A stretch of DNA of 35,411 bases. Source: Treponema sp. (lineage in GTDB: Bacteria; Spirochaetota; Spirochaetia; Treponematales; Breznakiellaceae). Of this stretch, positions 17,712 to 24,951 are shown in pieces. Location of the stretch: the NCBI GenBank assembly GCA_031254365.1, contig JAIRUN010000014.1, positions 1-35,411 of the forward strand, read 5' to 3'. Position 1 is the stretch's first letter; the number at the start of each line of letters is the position of its first letter. A program made the translations under genes and the position numbers. The notes under the pieces are model-generated. The model saw only the letters and a list, made by a program, of their open reading frames with translations, had not been told where the DNA came from and searched no databases.

Positions 17712-19176
17712 GCAAATTGCCGTCTTGTACATTGACTGAAGCATTGGGATGTACGGTGATACCGGATTTTGCCTGTAAAACCAGGTCCGTGTTAAAACGG
17801 CCGAGGTTGAGGTTCCCGTTTGTCAGGTCTGCTACAATAACATACAAATCACTGCCATTTGTCCAGATAAGGCTGCCGGGGTGAATATCGTTATCGCCCT
17901 GTTTTACCATTTCCAGAGTGTTTGAATTTATCTCAATGAGCCGTACTGCGCCGTTACCCCTGTTTTCACCGGCAATGGCGAGTATCTTTCCGTTAAAGAA
18001 AGTCAGGGTTCTGACATACACCGTATCCAGCGGGGAACGCCTGAGTTCCTGTCCGTTGGCTGGGTCCAGCCGGACCAATCTTCCCAGCACCGCGTCTGCG
18101 CTGGCAAGACTTACGCCGATTACACCCTGCGGGCGATTTGAGTCAATAACGGCCTGCTGATCCTGCGCGATGCTTTCACGTTCCCGCTGGGCTTCGGTGG
18201 TTTTCTGCTCGGCAAAATCTTCCTGCCTCTGCGCCTCTTCCCGCCGTTCCGCCAACTGTTCTTCCCGCCTGTCTAACTCTTCGGCTCTTTGGGAGGCTTC
18301 TGCTTCACGCTGGTCCAGCGCCGCTTGCCGCTCCGGATCATTCTGGGCCTGCTGCCGTTCCCTCTCAATGGTTACCCGTTCCTCTGCAATCTGCTCCCGT
18401 TCCTGGGCGATCTGCCGCTCTTCATTCCTTATCGCTTCACGTTCAGTGGAGGCCTGTTGTTCGGCTACGGCTGCTTCACGCTCTTTAAGGTCAACCATGT
18501 CCTGACGCTGTTCCACGCCGAGATCATCATCTTTCCGAAGTTCCTCCACGACGCGGCTGTCAGAGATTGTGCTGGTGTCTACGGAACTCAGTCCTCCGAT
18601 ACCCAGAGGAATAACTATAAGGCTTTGGCCGGGCCACTCATTAAAACGAATGGAAAGCCCTACCCTTTCAGGACTCAAGTTCTGGAGAACCGGGGCCTTG
18701 TAACGATCGGAAAAATAGTTCCAGTCCCGCCGGTATACGGCGTTGTAGATGGTGATGTATTCCGCCAGCAGGGCGGCATCACTGGCACTGTAGTCATAAG
18801 CGGTTTGCAGATAGCCCTGGATGATCGTTCTGAGGTTGCGAATATGATCAACGGCGGTATCAGAACCAAGTCCGAAAATATCCGCGTCAAGTTTTCTTCC
18901 ATCCGGCTCGGAAACAGAATGGATGACAAAATAGCGGTTTGACGCACCGGCCCGTAATGAGCCGGCCTTTATCGTCTGCCCCAATCCAACTCCAATCTGA
19001 CGAATCTGTTCTCTCGTCTCTATTTTGGAGTGCGGCCCCTCAAAATTGATGAATGTTACCGGGGCAAGATTCTGTTCCAATTCCCCCTGATTAACCTGGG
19101 CATAACCAATTCCCGCTGTCCATATCAAGACACAGGAAAAAAACAAAACTCTGGCGATTCCTTTTTGTATATTCAT
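17647..19176 (-). CDS. P83/100 family protein (spirochaetal antigen family)
   Basis: Signal peptide; DWNYFSDRYKAPVLQNLSPERVGLSIRFNEWPGQSLIVIPLG, then a long Glu/Gln/Arg coiled coil, then a beta-propeller-like C-terminus. RBS caggag before ATG 19176. Confidence 0.8.
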   Translation of the reverse strand: MNIQKGIARVLFFSCVLIWTAGIGYAQVNQGELEQNLAPVTFINFEGPHSKIETREQIRQIGVGLGQTIKAGSLRAGASNRYFVIHSVSEPDGRKLDADIFGLGSDTAVDHIRNLRTIIQGYLQTAYDYSASDAALLAEYITIYNAVYRRDWNYFSDRYKAPVLQNLSPERVGLSIRFNEWPGQSLIVIPLGIGGLSSVDTSTISDSRVVEELRKDDDLGVEQRQDMVDLKEREAAVAEQQASTEREAIRNEERQIAQEREQIAEERVTIERERQQAQNDPERQAALDQREAEASQRAEELDRREEQLAERREEAQRQEDFAEQKTTEAQRERESIAQDQQAVIDSNRPQGVIGVSLASADAVLGRLVRLDPANGQELRRSPLDTVYVRTLTFFNGKILAIAGENRGNGAVRLIEINSNTLEMVKQGDNDIHPGSLIWTNGSDLYVIVADLTNGNLNLGRFNTDLVLQAKSGITVHPNASVNVQDGNLLTQRGDGTAAILNPANLTEKK

Positions 19177-19255
19177 AACACTGCTCCTGGACAAATAAAT
19201 TCTTCCAATACCGGTAAGTATAGCACCTTTTGTGATTTGTGGCGAGGGGTATAAT

Positions 19256-20230
19256 TCAGTCTCTGGGTTTTGAATACCACTTTTTTAATACCTTTTCAGC
19301 CTTTTTTCCGTAAACATTAAAACTCCTGTTGTTTTTAGCCTTGTCAATATCATAAATCCTGGTTGACCATTCCCACCAGAAAAACCCCGCAAACCAGGGC
19401 TCGTCAAAAAATGTCCTCAGGCACGAGCTGTAAAAATGCGCCTGTTCATCTTCATCAAACGGAAATTTCCTGTGACTGAAGTCCCAGGGCATCATGGCGC
19501 AGCCTTTTGCGCTCCGGCAGCCTATTTCAATAAATATGACTTTTTTACTCCACTTTTCACTTAAAGCCTTTACCCTTTCTTTTATTGGCTGCCAGGCTTG
19601 ATACATATTTTCTTCTGTTTCACCCGGTTTTTTTGCGACAGGGTAATAGGCGCTTGTGCCGATATAATCCACCGCGTCAAACCATTTTACATTGTCCTCA
19701 GTGCCGTGATTGGCATTATACACCAGAGGCCCTGTATAGAGCTTTCGTACTTCTTTGATTAATTTGCGCCAGTGGAGTTCTTTTTTTTCCGTAGCAACCA
19801 TTTCACAGCCGATACACAGCATCTCGCAGTTTGTGTATTCAGCCATTTCAGCATAATGGCACATAAACGCAGTATAATGTTCAAACCATTCGTCCCAGTA
19901 CACATCTTTTCCCATCATATCTGAATCCGGGAAATTGATTTCAGCTCTCCATACGCCGTCTTTGCAGTTGACAACCGGTTTCAGGCATACCTTCATTCCA
20001 AGTTCATGGGCTTTTCTAACCGCGAATTCTATATCCCTGTCTTTTACGGTATATCTGTAATCAAAGTGTATTTTTGTGGATGAAAACTTTTCCTGATAAG
20101 CAATAAATGCTATGCATATCCATTCATTGCCTGCCTGTTTTAACTTTTTTATGGAAGCCGCCGCGTCAGGGGTCCGGTAATCCCCGCTTTTCCCGTCAAA
20201 GCCGTATGTAAATCCTTTAATAAACATCAA
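19256..20230 (-). CDS. GH113-like glycoside hydrolase (TIM barrel, possible beta-mannanase), no signal peptide
   Basis: FIKGFTYGFDGKSGDYRTPDAAASIKKLKQAGNEWICIAFI; candidate catalytic Glu contexts IGCEMV and VIFIEIG; FAGFFWWEWS. Confidence 0.7.
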   Translation of the reverse strand: MMFIKGFTYGFDGKSGDYRTPDAAASIKKLKQAGNEWICIAFIAYQEKFSSTKIHFDYRYTVKDRDIEFAVRKAHELGMKVCLKPVVNCKDGVWRAEINFPDSDMMGKDVYWDEWFEHYTAFMCHYAEMAEYTNCEMLCIGCEMVATEKKELHWRKLIKEVRKLYTGPLVYNANHGTEDNVKWFDAVDYIGTSAYYPVAKKPGETEENMYQAWQPIKERVKALSEKWSKKVIFIEIGCRSAKGCAMMPWDFSHRKFPFDEDEQAHFYSSCLRTFFDEPWFAGFFWWEWSTRIYDIDKAKNNRSFNVYGKKAEKVLKKWYSKPRD

Positions 20231-20325
20231 ACCTTCCTTGCCCCGTTGCGGTTTTTTTCATGTTGGATTATACTGGTTTCGTTGCAATATAAGCAATCCG
20301 GTCTGCCGGAAAAGGAGTGTTATTT

Positions 20326-21321
20326 ATGGATTTTGTAAGTGAAATGAAAGCCAAGGCAAAATCAAAGTCTAAAAGGCTGGTACTGCCCGAAGGCACTGAT
20401 GCAAGGACCATTAGAGCCGCGCGGATTCTGATGGACGAGGAACTTGTTATCAGCGTTACCTTGCTGGGAAAAGTGGCTGAAATTCGGGAAATCGCCAAAC
20501 AGGAGGGGGTGAATTTGAGCGGCATCAATATCGTTTTCCCCCAGGCGGATTCTTCCCTGGGCAAGTACGCCCATGAATACTATGAACTGCGCAAGCACAA
20601 GGGCATGACCGAAGAACTGGCAAAAAACGAGATATGCGAACCTCTGCGCTGGGGGGCGATGATGGTGCATTTGGATGACGCTGACGCAATGGTTGCCGGC
20701 GCGGAAAACACTACCGGCGATGTGCTGCGGGCCGGTCTTTCCATCATCGGTATGCTTCCCGGACTGAAAACCGCGTCTTCCTGCTTTGTGATGACCAATA
20801 TGGACCCCCAATACGGCGTTGACGGGGCAATGATTTTTTCCGACTGTGCCGTAGTGCCCAATCCCCTGGTGGATCAGCTTGCCGATATAACGGAAAGCGC
20901 CGCCCTGTCCTGCCGGGAATTCCTGGGCGTTGAGCCGGTAGTAGCCATGCTGTCCTTCTCTACCAAGGGTTCGGCCAGACACGATGACGTGGTCAAAGTA
21001 CAGACCGCAATGGAAATCCTCAAATCAAAGAACGTTACTTTCTTATATGACGGTGAACTCCAGGCCGATGCCGCCCTTGTGCCGTCAGTTACCGATAAAA
21101 AAGCGCCGGGCAGCCCGGTCAGGGGCAGGGTGAATACCCTGGTTTTCCCCGATCTTAACGCAGGCAATATCAGTTATAAGCTGGTGCAGCGTCTGGGCAA
21201 AGCCGAGGCCTTTGGCCCGTTCCTTCAGGGTTTCGCAAAGCCCATCAGCGATCTCTCGCGCGGCGCTTCGGTTGATGACATTGTAACCACCTGCGCGGTA
21301 ACTTTATCCCGTGTAAAATAA
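20326..21321 (+). CDS. pta: Phosphate acetyltransferase
   Basis: RLVLPEGTDARTIRAARIL, AMVAGAENTTGDVLRAGLSIIG, SFSTKGSARH, VFPDLNAGNISYKLVQRLGKAEAFGPFLQG. AAGGAG RBS. Confidence 0.94.
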   Translation: MDFVSEMKAKAKSKSKRLVLPEGTDARTIRAARILMDEELVISVTLLGKVAEIREIAKQEGVNLSGINIVFPQADSSLGKYAHEYYELRKHKGMTEELAKNEICEPLRWGAMMVHLDDADAMVAGAENTTGDVLRAGLSIIGMLPGLKTASSCFVMTNMDPQYGVDGAMIFSDCAVVPNPLVDQLADITESAALSCREFLGVEPVVAMLSFSTKGSARHDDVVKVQTAMEILKSKNVTFLYDGELQADAALVPSVTDKKAPGSPVRGRVNTLVFPDLNAGNISYKLVQRLGKAEAFGPFLQGFAKPISDLSRGASVDDIVTTCAVTLSRVK

Positions 21322-21333
21322 GGCAAAAAGCAG

Positions 21334-21363
21334 TTGCGAAGTTTTATAAAAAGATATTATAAT
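21334..21363 (+). promoter_or_regulatory. Candidate sigma70 promoter upstream of the KPAAK-repeat gene
   Basis: TTGCGA (21334-21339), 18-nt spacer, TATAAT (21358-21363). Confidence 0.45.
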
Positions 21364-21437
21364 TATATGTGGAAACACGTTTTTGGAATTTCATATTCCG
21401 GAACCGCATCCGTAAACCAATCTGACAGGGGGATATA

Positions 21438-22436
21438 ATGGCAACTACCTCAAAACCAGCCAAAACGAAAAAACCTGCCGCCAAAAAACCGGCAGCTAAA
21501 AAGCCCGCAGCCAAAAAGCCTGCGGCCAAAAAACCAGCGGCTAAAAAGCCCGTTGCGAAAAAAGCGGCAGCCAAGAAACCGGCAGCTAAAAAAGCAGCGA
21601 TCAAAAAGCCTGCTGCGAAAAAACCTGCGGCCAAAAAGCCCGCAGTTAAAAAACCGGCAGCTAAAAAAGCAGCGGTTAAAAAGCCTGCGGTCAAAAAACC
21701 TGTAGCAAAAAAGGCGGCTCCGGCGGTAAAAAAGCCCGCAGTCAAGAAACCTGCGGTTAAAAAGCCTGTTGCGCAAAAACCCGCAGCAGTAAAACCGGCA
21801 GCGGTAACAAAACCAGTGGTAAATACCATTGCTCCGAAACCGGCAGTAAAACCGCCGGCTCCTGCTGCTGCAGTTGAATCCGGAACAAAAGGATTGAATC
21901 TCTTTGACGCTTTCTCCCAGGAGAAATTGCCGCGGAATAGCGGATACATTGTTTCCTCATTTTTCAAAGAAGGTTCTACTTACTCAGTATACGAGATCGT
22001 GTCCTATTCAGATGTAAAGGAAATAACATCTGTGGGCAATGGCCTGCAATTTACTGCCAAAAGCAAGAAACTCTGCGTACTGGTAGAACCGCCTGCCTAT
22101 ACTGAAAAGCACGTTGAGCCGCTCAACCGCAAGGAAGGGGAAAGTATTCCCTACTCCGAGAGCGAACTTGAAATAATCAAGGGCATTGATCAAACCAGAA
22201 TCATGGTTTCAAGAGAACCCAAAGAGGGTCCCGGTTCTTTCACTGTCCTCAAACCCGCAGGTTCCGGTTTCTCGGTGGTATTTAACGCGCTGCCTGATAT
22301 ACACCAAAAGCTTTCCGCGTTTTTCAAATATTCCCTTAATCTGGAACGGCGTATTCCGCTGTGGGATGCCGAGAAAGCCGCACAGTTGATTTCCAGAACA
22401 GTAGAAAAAACCCTGAGTTTTCAGGGGGCTCTGTAA
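21438..22436 (+). CDS. Histone-H1-like KPAAK-repeat protein with a separate C-terminal domain of unknown function
   Basis: ATG after agggggat. N-terminal ~100 aa built of KKPAA/KKPAV repeats, then Pro/Ala linker, then a ~180-aa non-repetitive domain (GLNLFDAFSQEKLPRNSGYIVSSFFKEG...). Confidence 0.85.
   Translation: MATTSKPAKTKKPAAKKPAAKKPAAKKPAAKKPAAKKPVAKKAAAKKPAAKKAAIKKPAAKKPAAKKPAVKKPAAKKAAVKKPAVKKPVAKKAAPAVKKPAVKKPAVKKPVAQKPAAVKPAAVTKPVVNTIAPKPAVKPPAPAAAVESGTKGLNLFDAFSQEKLPRNSGYIVSSFFKEGSTYSVYEIVSYSDVKEITSVGNGLQFTAKSKKLCVLVEPPAYTEKHVEPLNRKEGESIPYSESELEIIKGIDQTRIMVSREPKEGPGSFTVLKPAGSGFSVVFNALPDIHQKLSAFFKYSLNLERRIPLWDAEKAAQLISRTVEKTLSFQGAL
21459..21800 (+). repeat. 15-nt-period coding repeat (KPAAK units)
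   Basis: Tandem gc(c/a/g/t)gc(n)aa(a/g)aa(a/g)cc(n) units with synonymous variation between copies. Confidence 0.85.
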
Positions 22437-22450
22437 GAGATAACTGAATT

Positions 22451-22487
22451 GGGGCTGTTTGGGAAGCTCTTGCTTCCTGCCAGCCCC
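22451..22487 (+). terminator. Two-part intercistronic hairpin (terminator or attenuator candidate)
   Basis: ggggctg-ttt-gggaagc-tctt-gcttcc-tgc-cagcccc, followed by tgtgtttt. Sits between the KPAAK gene stop (22436) and ATG 22504. Confidence 0.6.
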
Positions 22488-22503
22488 TGTGTTTTCTCCC
22501 AAT

Positions 22504-24057
22504 ATGAACCGGAAACTCCTTCCTTTCACCATCATTGTATTCATGCTCTGTACCGCAGGGATATGTGTACTGGTTCTGCGGCCCGGTCTTTTTTCAAATC
22601 AGGACAAACAGGAACATTACCGTACCCGCATTATCATACCCTATGAAACCGGCAGCTATGTTCCTGATTCCGCCGAAGCGGAACGCATGGCCTGGGAGGA
22701 CAGCGTCAGTATAAAAGCATCCCTCAGTGACGGAGAAATAGTAATCTCGGTACTTAACAGGGATTTTGACGGAGACTCTATAGAAGAGCAGATTGTGGCT
22801 TTCCACCGGCCAATGGAAGCCGCAAGTCCGGTATACCTCAGCTATATAGTGTATGATGAAAAAAGCCAGAGTTATCGTCGCTTATGGAATGTCCCCACCG
22901 CGGCAACCCGGCCGGGAACTGTATCCTTATACACCCAGGACCTTACCGGTAACCGGAACGAATGTATATTGCTTACCGGTATGAACGATATGGGCGAGCA
23001 GACCATGACCATCTTCCAGCGGGATTACCTGGCCGGGGATGAACAGCCCTTTGTCAAAATCGCCGAATTGCAGATAGACGGCTCAATCGCCATACAGGAA
23101 ACCGGGCGTTCCCTTGCCTACCAGCAGGGGCTTTCAAACGGCCAGCCCTTCCTCATCGCCGTGTATGGGCCTGATACTGCGTCAAACAATATTCTTGATC
23201 AAATGGAGGTCACTTATGCCTTCAATGAAAGGACCGGCCTCTATGAGCAGTACAAGATTACCCGCATACCCGGCTCCCAAATTGAACAGCACCGCCTGAA
23301 AGAACTGCTAAGCGGTGAAAAGGGTGTGTTTGAAAATTTCATTCATGATCTGTGGTACTATGTCAGTCCCCAGGGTACGCTGGACAAAAGTCAGTATATC
23401 TATTTTGATCCCGCAAACCGGGAAATAATTTTTTTTGGCGATGAAACCCAGCAGGTTTTCAACTGGCATCAATCCTCCCCTACCCGCTATGGTTTATATG
23501 TCTCCAGTCAGAACGTTTCCGTTACCACCATGCGGCGCAATCTGGATATAGAACTTGAATCTCTTGACAGCATACGCTTGCGGGTTTCCGAAGACCTGCG
23601 GTTGAAAATTATTGTCAGCGCCTCGTGGAACGGTTCCTACCGCCGCGCAGGGACTATCGCGGGCGTTTCGGTCAAAAACACGAACCAGACTGAAAGAAAC
23701 ATCGCCTCGTACATTGATGCGGTATATGACAGTTCTCTGGGCAGACTGCGTTTCTTCCGTAACGGCTTATATGAACTGAGTTCCAATAATATTATTCAAA
23801 AAGGAAGATATGTTTTCTTTCAGGTAAACGGTCAAAACTTGCTGGAACTCCGCCCGGAACCGCAGGTGCGGGGATCAGAGTCCCGCGATAACAGTAATAC
23901 CCGCCTGATTTATCTTGTTGATACTGCCGGAAAAAATGATGAGCGTACTAATTCAGCCCCGGAGAATTTGAGCCTCTCCCGTGTGCGCCTGGGAGCCACC
24001 GGAATTCAGTATCTCCATGAAGGGCAGATCACGCTGATGCCTGTCGAGGGAATATAA
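22504..24057 (+). CDS. Tp0751/pallilysin-related protein, membrane-anchored or exported
   Basis: MNRKLLPFTIIVFMLCTAGICVLVL N-terminus. C-terminal YIYFDPANREIIFFGDETQQVFNW...NVSVTTMRRNLDIELESLDSIRLRVSEDLRLKIIVSASWNGSYRRAG lines up by eye with recalled T. pallidum Tp0751 sequence. Confidence 0.65.
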   Translation: MNRKLLPFTIIVFMLCTAGICVLVLRPGLFSNQDKQEHYRTRIIIPYETGSYVPDSAEAERMAWEDSVSIKASLSDGEIVISVLNRDFDGDSIEEQIVAFHRPMEAASPVYLSYIVYDEKSQSYRRLWNVPTAATRPGTVSLYTQDLTGNRNECILLTGMNDMGEQTMTIFQRDYLAGDEQPFVKIAELQIDGSIAIQETGRSLAYQQGLSNGQPFLIAVYGPDTASNNILDQMEVTYAFNERTGLYEQYKITRIPGSQIEQHRLKELLSGEKGVFENFIHDLWYYVSPQGTLDKSQYIYFDPANREIIFFGDETQQVFNWHQSSPTRYGLYVSSQNVSVTTMRRNLDIELESLDSIRLRVSEDLRLKIIVSASWNGSYRRAGTIAGVSVKNTNQTERNIASYIDAVYDSSLGRLRFFRNGLYELSSNNIIQKGRYVFFQVNGQNLLELRPEPQVRGSESRDNSNTRLIYLVDTAGKNDERTNSAPENLSLSRVRLGATGIQYLHEGQITLMPVEGI

Positions 24058-24062
24058 GAAGC

Positions 24063-24932
24063 CTATTTCTTTGTTCTGGTTAAAACAATTCCCTGCGAAA
24101 ACAGCCCCATGATACGCTCCCATTCACATTCCATATATACCCATGAAAGGGCTTCTTCCCAGTCACGGAGCAGAGTTCCTGAATTGCGTATGGGCCAGAG
24201 TATTTCGGGGAAGACCCGCCCGGTATAGCTTGTGTTCCAGCGGATGTCCTCGGCCTTTATCCACTCATCGCCTTCCTGCTGCCAACCTTCGGGCCGTTTC
24301 TTTTTGGAAAGTAATTCCGGGAATAATAGCGGCTTCCAGTATTTCTCAAATTCATTGAGCGAAAGACCGTACGGGGCATCTTCACGGCTGTTTACCCATT
24401 CCGCAAGCGCGGTAATCCGTTCCCGGCGGTCACGAAGATTGGTCAGGGCTTCGGTTCCGGTGATACGGGTATCATAGCGGCGTATCCGGCCCCATGAGAT
24501 TTGTACCGCTTCGATTTCATTGGGAACCGAAAGCACCGCGGTAGTCTCCCCCAGCCTAAGGTTTCCGTAGCCGGAAAGATCAAGGCGGTACTCGTTCCAG
24601 CCCTGAACATTGCTTCCCAGATAATCCAGCGAGCTAAAGATAAAATCCCCCTGCTCATTCGGCGCGGAACCCCGTATTTTCATTGCGGGAAATTCTTCCA
24701 GACTGATTACAACAGAGCGTTCTCCTGCCCTGTTTTGCACTTCCTGAATCATCATATCCGTTATCGCGCCTTGTTTTTTAGCCGCCCGGTATACGGCGAT
24801 CTTCTTTTCGTCAAACGCGGAACCGTCCAGGACCTGCCCTGCCTTTTCCACCAGAGAGGCACAATTCCCGAACAGGAACGGCGCGATACCACAAACCAGA
24901 AACAGTAATTTCACATAACACAAACGTTTCAT
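24063..24932 (-). CDS. Hypothetical lipoprotein downstream of the TonB-dependent receptor
   Basis: MKRLCYVKLLFLVCGIAPFLFGNCASL lipoprotein-like signal. ATG 24932 lies 19 nt after the receptor gene's 3' end at 24952; the ORF-track start at 25091 overlaps the receptor. Confidence 0.7.
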   Translation of the reverse strand: MKRLCYVKLLFLVCGIAPFLFGNCASLVEKAGQVLDGSAFDEKKIAVYRAAKKQGAITDMMIQEVQNRAGERSVVISLEEFPAMKIRGSAPNEQGDFIFSSLDYLGSNVQGWNEYRLDLSGYGNLRLGETTAVLSVPNEIEAVQISWGRIRRYDTRITGTEALTNLRDRRERITALAEWVNSREDAPYGLSLNEFEKYWKPLLFPELLSKKKRPEGWQQEGDEWIKAEDIRWNTSYTGRVFPEILWPIRNSGTLLRDWEEALSWVYMECEWERIMGLFSQGIVLTRTKK

Positions 24933-24951
24933 AGCTTTTTCCCTGGCTCCC

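Noticed and set aside
21459-21800. Tandem repeats as a possible CRISPR array
   Set aside because: Short 15-nt in-frame coding repeat with no unique spacers; it encodes KPAAK units.
21344-21967. Minus-strand 207-aa ORF of AAGFL repeats, resembling a repeat-rich protein
   Set aside because: It is the antisense readout of the KPAAK coding repeat; no RBS or promoter support, and the plus-strand gene explains the composition.
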